Positions 32,474 through 41,198 of a DNA stretch of 46,443 nt are shown here, piece after piece (within the stretch, counting starts at the first letter, position 1; each line of letters begins with the position of its first letter). Position numbers and translations under genes: made by a program. Source of the stretch: Actinomycetes bacterium (GTDB lineage Bacteria; Actinomycetota; Acidimicrobiia; Acidimicrobiales; Acidimicrobiaceae); NCBI GenBank assembly GCA_021819205.1, contig JAKARV010000018.1, positions 1-46,443 on the forward strand, given 5' to 3'. The notes under the pieces were generated by a model. That model had not been told where the DNA came from and ran no database searches. It was given only the letters and a program-made list of their open reading frames with translations.

Positions 32474-33817
32474 CTAGTCGAGGAGGGACGCCACCGTGGC
32501 GGAGAAGATCTCCGAGTGCAAGGCGACATCCTCGGTGCTATGGTGGGGCGACAGCAACGCCATGTTGTGAAACGGGGTGAGCAGGACGCCGCGGTTGAGC
32601 GCGTAGAGGTGGAAGTAGGCCTCCAGGGCTGGGTTGGTGGCGGCAGCGGCCAGGCTTCCGTTTCGGGGGGCCGGGCAGAACCAGTACTCCGATCGCGACC
32701 CGAGGTTCTGTACCGACCATGGCAAACTCTTGGAGGCGATGACTTTGGCCACCCCGTTCGCCCACTCCTTGGCGAGGGCGAAGGAGATTGCGAACTCCTC
32801 CTCCCTGAGGGAGGAGGAAAGCGTGGCCCGCATCGCCGCCGTGGCAAAGGCGTTGGCCGCAAGCGTGCCTCCGACTCCGCTTACGTCGATGAGCTCGTCG
32901 CGCATGAGCCGGTCTAGTTCGGTTGCCCACGGCTCGGCGACTCCGTAGGCCGCAGCGGGTATCCCGCCGGCGATCGCCTTGCCAACGGTGATCATGTCTG
33001 GCTCAAGGCCAAAAGCACGGGTGTACCCGCCCGGTCCGGCGCACATGGTGTGCGTCTCGTCGATTATGAGCAAGGTTCCGTACCGCCTGGTCAGAGCGCG
33101 TAGCTCCTGATGAAAACCCGGCTCAGGGAGCACGATCCCGATGTTGGTCAGGGCGGGCTCGGTGAGGACTGCCGCGATATCGCCGGCTCCAAGCGCTCTC
33201 TCCAGCGCAGCGACGTCGTTGAACTGGACCACCGCCGTGGTCAGGGCGGGGTCGACCGCGGGCCCAATGTTGCCGGCGCGCGGGATGACTCGGCCCTCGG
33301 CGTCCAGGGTAGCCAGCGTCTCGTCAACGGTCCCGTGGTAGCACCAGTCAAAGACCAGGATCTTGGATCTTCCGGTCAAATGGCGAGCCAAGCGGAGGGC
33401 GAACCGGTTTGCGTCGGTGGCGGTGAGGGCAAACTGCCAGCGCGGGAGGCCGAAGCGGCGCCCAAGCTCGTTTGCAACCCAGGTGGCGTCCTGGGAGGGA
33501 AGCATGGTCGTGACCGCTACCTTTGCCTGGGATGCAATGGCGTCTCGAAGAAAATCCGGGGCGTGGCCAACCATCGCACCGGTATCGCCCAGGGCAAAGT
33601 CCACGTACTGGTTGCCGTCGACGTCGAAAAGCCGCCCGCCTTCGGCTCGATTGGCATAGATAGGGAAAGGGCCAGGCCACCGCGTCATCCAGGGCATCGG
33701 GACTCCGCCTATGAGCGCTTTTTCCGCGCTGGCATGAAGCTGCTGCGACTTGCGGTGGCTGGCTCGGAAAAGCTCCTTCTCTTCCTCCAGCAAGGCTTCA
33801 ACTCTGCTCTCCCACAT
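32474..33817 (-). CDS. Class-III PLP aminotransferase, glutamate-1-semialdehyde aminomutase-like
   Basis: 447 aa from ATG 33817, four bases after GGAGGTCAAG; two further in-frame starts lie upstream. Fold-type I PLP enzyme of class III. The N-terminal part FDVDGNQYVDFALGDTGAMVGHAP resembles glutamate-1-semialdehyde aminomutase; LLIIDETHTMCAGPGGY holds the cofactor-ring Asp, and the Schiff-base lysine is in DMITVGKAIAGGIPAAAYG. The C-terminal ALNRGVLLTPFHNMALLSPHHSTEDV is also aminomutase-like. A role as heme-pathway HemL is possible, because hemA and hemC are 10 kb away, but the extra N-terminal helix and altered pocket fit a transaminase of unknown substrate better. The gene diverges from the ABC transporter. 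Confidence 0.82.
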   Translation of the reverse strand: MWESRVEALLEEEKELFRASHRKSQQLHASAEKALIGGVPMPWMTRWPGPFPIYANRAEGGRLFDVDGNQYVDFALGDTGAMVGHAPDFLRDAIASQAKVAVTTMLPSQDATWVANELGRRFGLPRWQFALTATDANRFALRLARHLTGRSKILVFDWCYHGTVDETLATLDAEGRVIPRAGNIGPAVDPALTTAVVQFNDVAALERALGAGDIAAVLTEPALTNIGIVLPEPGFHQELRALTRRYGTLLIIDETHTMCAGPGGYTRAFGLEPDMITVGKAIAGGIPAAAYGVAEPWATELDRLMRDELIDVSGVGGTLAANAFATAAMRATLSSSLREEEFAISFALAKEWANGVAKVIASKSLPWSVQNLGSRSEYWFCPAPRNGSLAAAATNPALEAYFHLYALNRGVLLTPFHNMALLSPHHSTEDVALHSEIFSATVASLLD

Positions 33818-33878
33818 CTTGACCTCCATCAGCCCGAGCGTTCGCAAAAAACGGATTCACTTTCAAGAGCGTGAAATC

Positions 33879-33926
33879 GTTAAGAATTCTAAATGAGATT
33901 ACCGACCAACTCGCGTGATTCTTAAC
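33879..33926. promoter_or_regulatory. Inverted repeat in the aminotransferase/ABC divergent region
   Basis: GTTAAGAAT at 33879-33887 is the perfect reverse complement of ATTCTTAAC at 33918-33926, 30 bp apart. It lies in an AT-rich segment between the divergent starts (33817 and 33993). Centre-to-centre spacing of 39 bp, nearly four helical turns, suits a dimeric or looping regulator. No regulator gene lies next to it. Confidence 0.4.
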
Positions 33927-33992
33927 AAGAACCGCAGATCCTAGTTTTTGGTTGCCGTAAAGTTGGCCCAGCCCTGCGATAAGATCCAAGAG

Positions 33993-35018
33993 ATGGAAGA
34001 GTTGGATGGAGTTGGCGCTGCCGTAGAGGTTGGCTCCTCGGTTGCGGCGATCTCGGTCAGGGGGTTGACCAAGACCTTTGGGACGGTCGAGGCGGTTAGG
34101 TCGATTGACCTCGATGTCAACCAGGGAGAGACATTTGGCTTTCTCGGTCCCAACGGGGCGGGGAAGTCGACGACGATCGGGATGTTATGCACCTTGGTAA
34201 CGCCGACTTCGGGTTCTGCCAGGGTGGCCGGACTCGATGTGGTCCGCGATCGGGACGGGGTGCGCCGGAGTATCGGCCTGGTCTTCCAAGATCCGACGCT
34301 CGACGGCTACCTGAGCGCGGAGATGAACCTCAGGCTCCACGCCGAGCTTTACGGGATGCCCCGCAACCGGGTTGCGCCGCGAATCCAGGAAATGCTGGAG
34401 ATGGTTGGTCTCTGGGATCGTCGGAAAAGCCGGGTGAATACCTTTTCCGGTGGCATGAAGCGTAGGTTGGAGATTGCGCGCGGGTTGATGCACAGTCCGG
34501 TGGTGCTTTTTCTCGATGAGCCCACGGTTGGCCTCGATCCGCAGACGCGGGCTTCCATATGGGCGTACATCAAGGATCTCCAGCAGAGAGAGCGGACGAC
34601 GATTTTCATGACTACCCATTACATGGACGAGGCCGAGTTCTGTGACCGGATCGCGATCATGGATCAGGGGACGATAGTTGCCCATGGAACGCCGGACGGT
34701 CTCAAATCCGAGGTTGGCAAGGATAGAGTCCAGATCACTACCGGTGATGATGCCGTCGCGGTCGAAAAGCTCCAAGCGGTTTTCGGGATTGAGGCCAAGA
34801 TCGTCGAGGAGAAGGTGACCTTTTCGGTGGCAGGAGGAGAGAGTTTCGTGCCCCGGCTATTTTCGGATCTTGGCATCTCCATCAGCTCGGTGAGCGTGGC
34901 AAAACCAACTCTGGACGATGTTTTCATGCTGCACACCGGAACTACGATCCGGGATGCGGAGGCGACGGCGACCGAGCGGCTTCGCGCCAACCCGATGTGG
35001 CAGGGGAGGGGACGATGA
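33993..35018 (+). CDS. ABC exporter ATP-binding protein (DrrA-like)
   Basis: 341 aa from ATG 33993; the frame extends up to a TTG at 33948 without a ribosome site. Nucleotide-binding motifs: Walker A GPNGAGKST, Q-loop GLVFQDPTLDG, signature FSGGMKRRLEIARGL, Walker B VVLFLDEPTVGLD and the switch His in MTTHYMDEAE. The roughly 100-residue C-terminal extension (VQITTGDDAVAVEKL to PTLDDVFMLHTG) is typical of the daunorubicin-resistance DrrA group, which exports hydrophobic compounds with a DrrB permease. The stop overlaps the permease start (ATGA). Confidence 0.93.
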   Translation: MEELDGVGAAVEVGSSVAAISVRGLTKTFGTVEAVRSIDLDVNQGETFGFLGPNGAGKSTTIGMLCTLVTPTSGSARVAGLDVVRDRDGVRRSIGLVFQDPTLDGYLSAEMNLRLHAELYGMPRNRVAPRIQEMLEMVGLWDRRKSRVNTFSGGMKRRLEIARGLMHSPVVLFLDEPTVGLDPQTRASIWAYIKDLQQRERTTIFMTTHYMDEAEFCDRIAIMDQGTIVAHGTPDGLKSEVGKDRVQITTGDDAVAVEKLQAVFGIEAKIVEEKVTFSVAGGESFVPRLFSDLGISISSVSVAKPTLDDVFMLHTGTTIRDAEATATERLRANPMWQGRGR

Positions 35019-35893
35019 CCCAAGCAGCTTCCGAAGCGCGCTTGCCGGTAGAGGCGACGCGCCGCGTGGAGCGGCGATTCGCCTCCGACCTTCGAGCGAT
35101 CAGGATCGTCTGGTATCGAGAGCTGGCTCGGTTCGCCCAGGATCGCACGCGGATCGTTGCCCAGGTGGTGCAGCCGGTCCTCTTTCTTTTCGTGCTCGGT
35201 GCGGGCCTGAACACCATTGCCTCCCAGGGAGCCCACGGAGTTAGCCTCAAGACGTTCTTCTATCCTGGGATCCTGGGAATGTCGGTGATGTTCACCGCCA
35301 TCTTCTCCGCGGCATCGATAGTTTGGGACCGGGAGTTCGGCTTCCTGCGCGAGATGATGGTGGCCCCGGTCAGACGGGGGTCGATCGTCGTCGGCAAGTG
35401 TCTTGGGGGGGCCACGGTGGCGGCAGTGCAAGGGCTGGTGATCGTAGCCATGGCCGGATTCGTCAACGTCCCCTACAACCCGATTTTGATCCTCGAGATC
35501 GTTCTGCTCCAGCTGGTACTGGCTTTCACGCTTACCGCCTTCGGAGTGATGGTGGCAGCACGGCTCAAGCAGATGACCGCCTTCATGACGCTGACCCAGA
35601 TGTTGGTGATGCCGCTCTTCTTCATCTCCGGGGCCCTCTTTCCAGCAAGCGGCTTGCCTGGATGGCTCGAGGTGCTCAATCGAATCGATCCGCTCACCTA
35701 CGGCATCGACCCCATAAGGCGCGTGGTCTTCTCCTACCTGAACTTGAGTCCGGCTGCGCGATCCGCGCTCGACCCCGGACTTACCTGGGGATCATGGCAC
35801 CTTTCGATTCTCGTGGAGGTGCTGGTGGTCCTGGTGCTTGGGGTAGCGATGCTTACGGTGGCGTTCGTCGAGTTCAACCGGAACGAAAGCTAA
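35015..35893 (+). CDS. ABC-2 type permease (DrrB-like)
   Basis: 292 aa from ATG 35015, which overlaps the ATPase stop and follows GGGAGGGG. An N-terminal cytoplasmic part (RAIRIVWYRELARFAQDRTRIVAQVVQP) leads into six hydrophobic segments. The ABC-2 permease signature is visible as REFGFLREMMVAPVRRGSIVVGKCLGGA, followed by PLFFISGALFPASGLPGWLEVLNRIDPLTYGIDPIRRV. With the preceding ATPase it forms a complete two-gene exporter in the cytoplasmic membrane. Substrate unknown; no antibiotic biosynthesis genes are nearby. Confidence 0.93.
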   Translation: MTQAASEARLPVEATRRVERRFASDLRAIRIVWYRELARFAQDRTRIVAQVVQPVLFLFVLGAGLNTIASQGAHGVSLKTFFYPGILGMSVMFTAIFSAASIVWDREFGFLREMMVAPVRRGSIVVGKCLGGATVAAVQGLVIVAMAGFVNVPYNPILILEIVLLQLVLAFTLTAFGVMVAARLKQMTAFMTLTQMLVMPLFFISGALFPASGLPGWLEVLNRIDPLTYGIDPIRRVVFSYLNLSPAARSALDPGLTWGSWHLSILVEVLVVLVLGVAMLTVAFVEFNRNES

Positions 35894-35978
35894 GGCCGCT
35901 CCTGGCGGCGTTCTGCAACCGGCGCTGGATGGCTGGTTAGGATTGATCCGAAACACAAGCGAAGAGTAAGGAGACGAA

Positions 35979-36722
35979 ATGGGCGATCCGGTAGTAATAA
36001 CCGAGGAGATCCTTTTCCCGGGAGCCGGTGGGGATTGGATCAAGGGATTCTATGCGAGGCCAGCCAGCCGGTCATCCCATGGCTCGGTGGTGGTTATCCA
36101 CCACATGCCCGGTTACGACGAGGCCACCAAGGAGATCGCCTTCCGCTTCGCTCGGCACGGTTACGCGGCGCTGATGCCCAACCTATACCACCGGGAGGCA
36201 CCTAACGCCTCCCCCGATGACGCCTCGGCTATCGCCAGGAGCCGTGGGGGAGTCCCAGACGATCGCCTGGTTGGTGATGTGGGCGGGGCTCGGACCTTTC
36301 TGATCAACCAGCCGGGATCGAACGGCAAGAGCGGGGTCATCGGCTACTGCTCGGGGGGGCGCCAGGCGTTTCTCTCCGCCTGCTCGCTCCCCTTCGACGC
36401 CGTCGTCGACTGCTACGGGGCTTTTGTAATTCGCCAGCCTCCAGCGGAGCACCCTTTGAAGGTGACCCCGGTGGTTTCCAAGGCCAAGGACCTTGCGTGC
36501 CCGGTTTTGGGGCTCTTCGGAGCGGACGACCGGTTTCCTGCACCCGACGAGGTGGCCGAGTTGGATGCTGAGTTAACTCGTTTGGGCAAGGAGCACGATT
36601 TTCACTCCTACGACGGAGCCGGCCATGCCTTCTTCAACACGGGCGCGCCCTCCTACCGCCCCGAGGCCGCGAAAGACGGCTGGTCGAAGATCTTCGCCTT
36701 CTTCGAGAAGCAACTCTCCTGA
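35979..36722 (+). CDS. Dienelactone hydrolase family alpha/beta hydrolase
   Basis: 247 aa, with a strong AAGGAGACGAA before ATG 35979. The dienelactone-hydrolase triad is present: the Cys nucleophile in IGYCSGGRQAF (about residue 122), Asp in LGLFGADDRFPAP, and His in YDGAGHAFFN. The N-terminal part GGDWIKGFYARPASRSSHGSVVVIHHMPGYDEATKEIAFRFARHGYAALMPNLYHR is typical. Such enzymes hydrolyse lactones or carboxylic esters, but no chlorocatechol pathway genes are near, so the real substrate is open. The stop shares a base with the next start (TGATG), so the downstream small gene is coupled. Confidence 0.9.
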   Translation: MGDPVVITEEILFPGAGGDWIKGFYARPASRSSHGSVVVIHHMPGYDEATKEIAFRFARHGYAALMPNLYHREAPNASPDDASAIARSRGGVPDDRLVGDVGGARTFLINQPGSNGKSGVIGYCSGGRQAFLSACSLPFDAVVDCYGAFVIRQPPAEHPLKVTPVVSKAKDLACPVLGLFGADDRFPAPDEVAELDAELTRLGKEHDFHSYDGAGHAFFNTGAPSYRPEAAKDGWSKIFAFFEKQLS

Positions 36723-37012
36723 TGTGCACCTACGCTACCGCTACGCTGGCGGTGAGGGGGAATGCCAAGGGTGGAGAAGAGTGGGACCGGGTACGCGATG
36801 CCAGCGTCTATCTCGACCATCCGGTCTCCTTCCCGGCTACGCACTCGCTCAACATCGATCTCTTCTCGGGAACCAGCACCGCTCCCGAACGTCGGGTGGC
36901 TCTGGAACTTGACCCGCGTTCCGCTCGGGCGCTGGCGCTCGCGATTATCGAGATGATCGACTCGGCGCCACCGGGGATCCTCGAGGAGTTCGAGGGAGAT
37001 CTGGAGGTCTAG
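36722..37012 (+). CDS. Small conserved protein of the DUF6295 type
   Basis: 96 aa beginning MCTYATATLAVRGNAKGGEE, then ASVYLDHPVSFPATHSLNIDLFS and VALELDPRSARALALAIIEMI. This pattern (MCTY start, YxDHP, HSLNID, ELDxxSARALA) is that of small actinobacterial proteins annotated as DUF6295; the assignment is from memory. Function unknown. Start overlaps the stop of the hydrolase, which is a recurrent sign of co-function in this window. The TAG stop at 37010-37012 overlaps the rarA stop on the other strand. Confidence 0.8.
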   Translation: MCTYATATLAVRGNAKGGEEWDRVRDASVYLDHPVSFPATHSLNIDLFSGTSTAPERRVALELDPRSARALALAIIEMIDSAPPGILEEFEGDLEV

Positions 37013-38145
37013 CGCTTAAGATAGCGCCCCTCTATGGCGGTGATCGTTCCCCGAAGGTGATCGGGGACGGGTTCGCGTTGCGCATGGGACGCCTCCGCCA
37101 CAGCCGCGTCGATCAGCTCGATCACACTCCGCGATTTGGGCGCTCCAGCCAGGTAGATTGCCGCTTCGGCCAGGACGATCCTTCCCTCGGGCATCCCGAT
37201 CTGGGCTACGATTGCCAACGCGTGTCCGGCAATAATCAGGGCTTGCGGGTCGGCGAGCCCGACGTCCTCGGCGGCAAAGATTGCCAGACGGCGGGCGATG
37301 AAGCGGGGATCTTCTCCGGCGACTATCAGGCGGGCAAGGAAGTGAAGGCTGCCCGCGGCATCGGAGGCGCGAAGCGACTTGATCAGCGCGGAGGTCAGCT
37401 CGTAGTGGAGCGACCTGTCGATTCCGGCCGAGGGGATTTCGGGCAGGTTTTCCAAATCCGCCGGAAGCACCGGGACCGGGTCCAGGAGTCGCCGCTCGGG
37501 ATCGTCCCGGGCCACGATGGCCAACGCTTCGACGATCTGGAGGGCCTTCCGCGCGTCCCCGCTCGATCGGCTGGCGATCTCTTGAACCACATCATCCGGA
37601 ATTGTCATACCCTCTTCGTTAGCGCCTGCGATCACGATCTCCGCGATCCCGCCGGCGGAGAGGGCGCCCATGCGAATCACGGTGATTCGCGAGAGAAGAG
37701 CCGGCGAGAGGGTTGCGTACGGGTTCTCGGTGGTGGCGCCGAGGAGCGAGAATGCACCCTCTTCGGTCGGAGCGAGCAGGGCATCCTGTTGAGTTCGCGA
37801 GAAGCGGTGGATCTCGTCGATGAAGACCACCAACTCGCCATCGCCGCTGCGGAGGCGCGCCAGGCCCCTGGCAGAGATCTCCTTGATATCGCGGACCCCG
37901 GCGGTGGTGGCCGAGAGCGCGGCGAACTCGGCGTTTCGGCGGTCGGCGACGATATGGGCGAGAGTGGTTTTACCGATCCCCGGGGGGCCTGCAAACACCG
38001 CGGCTACAGTCCGTTTCGACGCGATCAGCCGTTCAATCGGCCCACCGGAGCCTAGGAGGTCCTCGTGCCCGTGGAGTTCCGAGATCGAGCCAGGGCGGAT
38101 TCTGGCAGCCAGTGGCTTTCGATCCAGAGAGAAAAGCCCGTCCAC
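37009..38145 (-). CDS. rarA: Replication-associated recombination protein A (RarA/MgsA)
   Basis: 378 aa from GTG 38145, seven bases after the aspS stop; longer starts would lie inside aspS. It is an AAA+ ATPase of the RarA/WRNIP1 family: PLAARIRPGSISELHGHEDLLG, Walker A GPPGIGKTT, Walker B VVFIDEIHRFSRTQQDALL, sensor 1 GATTENPYATL and the C-terminal tetramerisation part DRSLHYELTSALIKSLRASDAAGSLHFLARLIVAGEDPRFIARRL. RarA acts at stalled replication forks together with SSB and RecA. The family is usually 410-450 aa; the C-terminus here is short. Downstream of aspS in probably one transcript, an order seen in other actinobacteria. Confidence 0.94.
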   Translation of the reverse strand: MDGLFSLDRKPLAARIRPGSISELHGHEDLLGSGGPIERLIASKRTVAAVFAGPPGIGKTTLAHIVADRRNAEFAALSATTAGVRDIKEISARGLARLRSGDGELVVFIDEIHRFSRTQQDALLAPTEEGAFSLLGATTENPYATLSPALLSRITVIRMGALSAGGIAEIVIAGANEEGMTIPDDVVQEIASRSSGDARKALQIVEALAIVARDDPERRLLDPVPVLPADLENLPEIPSAGIDRSLHYELTSALIKSLRASDAAGSLHFLARLIVAGEDPRFIARRLAIFAAEDVGLADPQALIIAGHALAIVAQIGMPEGRIVLAEAAIYLAGAPKSRSVIELIDAAVAEASHAQREPVPDHLRGTITAIEGRYLKR

Positions 38146-38152
38146 GACACCG

Positions 38153-39916
38153 CTATCCCCGCTGCACCGGACGGACCGTGAGGCCAAGCGGAGCGAGTGT
38201 CGCCGCGTCCAGCTGCTTGGGGGCCTGGGTCATCAGGTCGATCCCGCTCTGCGTCTTCGGGTAGGCGATAATCTCCCGAATGTTGGTCTCGCCCGCCAGT
38301 AGCGCGGCGAGCCGGTCGATCCCGATGGCAAAGCCGCCATGGGGCGGGGCACCGTAGCGGAATGCTTCGAGCAGGAAGCCGAAGCGGGAGTTCGCGGTCT
38401 CCTCGTCGATCCCGAGGGTAGAGAAGATTCTCCGCTGAATATCAGCCCGATGGATCCGGATTGAACCCGATCCGAGTTCCCAGCCGTTGAGTACCAGGTC
38501 GTACGATTGAGAGCGTACACTTAGCGGGTCGGTCTCGAGTAGGTCGAGGTCCTCCTCGTTGGGCATGGTGAAGGGGTGGTGAGCGGAGATTGGCTTTCCA
38601 GCTTCGTCGAGACCCTCGAAGAGGGGAAAGTCCACCACCCAAAAGAGATCGAGTTCCTTTGGATCGGCGAGGTGGCGGCCACGCTCCAGGCGAATCTGCC
38701 CAAGGGTGGTGACCGCCTTCTCCCACTCGTCGGCAACCAGAAGAATGACGTCGCCGTCGCCGGCACCAGTCTGTTCCAGCAGTTGCTCCACTTCGGACCG
38801 GTCCAGCAGCTTGGAGACCGGTGAGGAGATCGAGTAACCCTCGCCGTCCTGCGCAACTTTGACCCAGAGAAGGCCCTTGGCTCCCAGTGCTCGGGCTCTC
38901 TCCACCAATTGGTCGAGACGGGCCCGGCTCAGCGATGTGGGCTCGGGATCGAGAAGGGCGGCGACGTGAGGTGCCGAGAGGGCTCGGACCTCGGTCTTGG
39001 CGAACACCCCGGTGACGTCGACCAGCGGGTGGCCGAAGCGCCGGTCGGGCTTGTCGGAGCCGTACCTGCCCATCGCCTCCCTCCAACTGATCGTACCGAT
39101 GTCTACGGTGCGCCCATCAAAGACGTTGGCAATGACCCTCGCCATGGCGTTGGAGATGAACCGATGCACGTCCGCCTGTCCGACGAAGGAGGCTTCGACG
39201 TCGAGTTGGGTGAACTCGAACTGCCGGTCCGAGCGCAGGTCCTCATCGCGAAGGCATCGGGCGATCTGGTAGTAGCGGTCGAATCCCGCCACCATCAACA
39301 GCTGCTTAGCGATCTGGGGCGACTGGGGCAGCGAGTAAAAGCTCCCCGGTTGGGTTCGCGAGGGGACATAGAACTCCCGGGCGCCCTCGGGGGTCGGCGT
39401 CCAGAGCAATGGCGTCTCGATCTCTACGAACCCCTGCTCCTCCATTGCGGCGCGGATGGCGGAGTTGATCTGGGCGCGCAGGCGAAGATTCCGTTGCATC
39501 CGCTCGCGGCGGAGGTCGAGGTAGCGGTGGCGCAAACGGGTCGCCTCTTCCACTTCGACGCGGTCGTCCAGAGAGAAGGGAATTGGCTCGGCTTCGGAGA
39601 GTACGGTCACGATGCCATCGCGGATTTCGACGGAGCCGGTGGGGATCTGCGGATTCTCCGTCCCTTCCGGCCTCGGGAAAACCTCCCCGGATACCTGGAC
39701 CACGTACTCGGGACGCAGGTCGTCCCGTTTTGCCAGCACGCACTGGACTATGCCGGTGTGGTCACGCACGTCTACGAAGACCAAGTGCTCCCCGTGCTGG
39801 CGAATCCGGTTCACCCAGCCGCAAATGCTCACGGAAGTACCAGGGGGAATCGCGGTAAGGTCGGCGGCGTAGGCCGTGCGCAACCCGGCGGCCACCGGCG
39901 AAGTCGAAAACGTCAT
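38153..39916 (-). CDS. aspS: Aspartyl-tRNA synthetase, bacterial type
   Basis: 587 aa with a GGAGGAACA site before ATG 39916. Class-II synthetase with N-terminal OB-fold (VSICGWVNRIRQHGEHLVFVDVRDHTGIVQ), motif 1 in the RAAMEEQGFVEIETPLLW segment, motif 2 around QIARCLRDEDLRSDRQFEFTQLDVE, the bacterial-specific GAD insertion, and motif 3 AIGIDRLAALLAGETNIREIIAYPK. In motif 2 the usual RQPEFTQ reads RQFEFTQ. It charges tRNA-Asp; whether it also misacylates tRNA-Asn (non-discriminating type) cannot be told by eye. rarA follows directly. Confidence 0.97.
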   Translation of the reverse strand: MTFSTSPVAAGLRTAYAADLTAIPPGTSVSICGWVNRIRQHGEHLVFVDVRDHTGIVQCVLAKRDDLRPEYVVQVSGEVFPRPEGTENPQIPTGSVEIRDGIVTVLSEAEPIPFSLDDRVEVEEATRLRHRYLDLRRERMQRNLRLRAQINSAIRAAMEEQGFVEIETPLLWTPTPEGAREFYVPSRTQPGSFYSLPQSPQIAKQLLMVAGFDRYYQIARCLRDEDLRSDRQFEFTQLDVEASFVGQADVHRFISNAMARVIANVFDGRTVDIGTISWREAMGRYGSDKPDRRFGHPLVDVTGVFAKTEVRALSAPHVAALLDPEPTSLSRARLDQLVERARALGAKGLLWVKVAQDGEGYSISSPVSKLLDRSEVEQLLEQTGAGDGDVILLVADEWEKAVTTLGQIRLERGRHLADPKELDLFWVVDFPLFEGLDEAGKPISAHHPFTMPNEEDLDLLETDPLSVRSQSYDLVLNGWELGSGSIRIHRADIQRRIFSTLGIDEETANSRFGFLLEAFRYGAPPHGGFAIGIDRLAALLAGETNIREIIAYPKTQSGIDLMTQAPKQLDAATLAPLGLTVRPVQRG

Positions 39917-40076
39917 TGTTCCTCCGACCGCAAGCCGTTCGGGGTGACCCGCGGTTATCTCCCAGTGTAAGGCGCCAAATCGGTGCTTAGTCGTTGCCGT
40001 TTTGCCGCTTTTGCCATAGCGCGAGATTGTGTCCCGCAGCTCCGGGTCCCGGTAAGCGCCGGTTGCGAGCGTTGAG

Positions 40077-41198
40077 CTAGCCGGCGAGCGCGGCAGCGAT
40101 TGCCTTGCCGACCCCTTCCACGGCTACCAGGAAGCCGTCGTGCCCGACCGGAGAGTCGACAACGGCTACCTCGGGCTGGCTGGGGAGAAGACTGGCGATC
40201 TCATACTGCTGGTGCAGGGGGTACAGGCGGTCGCTGGTAATTCCTACGACGGCTACCTCTGCCCTCACCGAAGCGAGCGCCGCCACCAAGCCCCCGCGAT
40301 TCCTGCCCACGTTGTGGTGGTTCATCGCCTCTGACAGCCGAATGTAGGAGTTTGCATCGAACCTGTTCACCAGCTTGGTTCCGTGGTGTTGCAGGTAGGA
40401 CTCGACCGCGTAGAGCCCGCCATCGCGCACCGGGATTCCATCTGCGTTCTTACCGAAGCGCTCTTCGAACTCCTCGGGACTACGGTAGGAGATCTGGGCC
40501 AGTTGGCGCGCCATCGAGAGGCCGCGACGGGGCGAGCGGTTGTAGTGCAGGTAATCACCACCGCAGTAGTCGGGATCCTCCTTGATCATCTGTATCTGCA
40601 GGGATGAGAGTGCTATCTGCTCGGCGGTTGCGACAGCTCCGGTGGCGAGAATGATCCCCTTCGCGGCGGCGTCCGGGTACTCAATGAGCCACTCCAGAGC
40701 CCGCATCCCCCCCATGGATCCACCGACGATAGCGGCCCACCGGTCAATCCCCAACGCCTTTGCAAAGCTCCGTTCCACCCGGACCTGGTCGCGGATGGTG
40801 ATGTAGGGGAAGCGCGAGCCGTACGGCTTGCCGTCGGGCGCGATTGAGGCGGGGCCGGTGGTGCCGCGGCAGCCGCCGAGGACGTTCGGACAGACCACGA
40901 AGTAGCGGTCGGTGTCGATTGCCCGCCCCGGTCCGATTAACCCATCCCACCACCCCGGGGTCGGGTGCGCCTGGTTGGCCGGTCCGGCCGCGTGAGAGTC
41001 GCCGGTAAGCGCGTGAAGCACAAGTACCGCATTGGTTGCTCCGAAGTTCAGCTCCCCCCAAGTTTCATAGGCAACTTCGATCGGCCCGATCGTGGACCCA
41101 TACTCTGTAAGGAAGCCGTCACCTTCAGAAAGGGCCTGGTATCGCCGCAAGTCTGCTCCTGGGGACGTCGAGCCAAGCTCAGTGGCCTTTTGCAGCAC
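40077..41198 (-). CDS. metX: Homoserine O-acetyltransferase
   Basis: 373 aa from GTG 41198, eight bases after GGAGGCTGG, overlapping the end of metY by 20 nt. It is an alpha/beta-hydrolase-fold acyltransferase. Nucleophile Ser in IVGGSMGGMRALEW, Asp in GITSDRLYP and His in SPVGHDGFLV form the triad. NVLGGCRGTTGPAS and YETWGELN are typical of MetX. It acetylates homoserine (or possibly succinylates it; the two types cannot be separated by eye) for direct sulfhydrylation by MetY. The metY-metX order and overlap show one operon. Confidence 0.96.
   Translation of the reverse strand: MLQKATELGSTSPGADLRRYQALSEGDGFLTEYGSTIGPIEVAYETWGELNFGATNAVLVLHALTGDSHAAGPANQAHPTPGWWDGLIGPGRAIDTDRYFVVCPNVLGGCRGTTGPASIAPDGKPYGSRFPYITIRDQVRVERSFAKALGIDRWAAIVGGSMGGMRALEWLIEYPDAAAKGIILATGAVATAEQIALSSLQIQMIKEDPDYCGGDYLHYNRSPRRGLSMARQLAQISYRSPEEFEERFGKNADGIPVRDGGLYAVESYLQHHGTKLVNRFDANSYIRLSEAMNHHNVGRNRGGLVAALASVRAEVAVVGITSDRLYPLHQQYEIASLLPSQPEVAVVDSPVGHDGFLVAVEGVGKAIAAALAG

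Noticed and set aside
32474-33817. Heme-pathway hemL
   Set aside because: Similarity to glutamate-1-semialdehyde aminomutase is real, but the position away from hem genes and the altered N-terminus do not support naming it.
34105-34120. Palindrome TTGACCTCGATGTCAA, like the operator at 27644
   Set aside because: It lies inside the ABC ATPase coding sequence, has one extra base in the centre, and no promoter is near; probably chance.
38909-39970. 353-codon plus-strand frame
   Set aside because: It is the antisense shadow of aspS, without a ribosome site or known domain.
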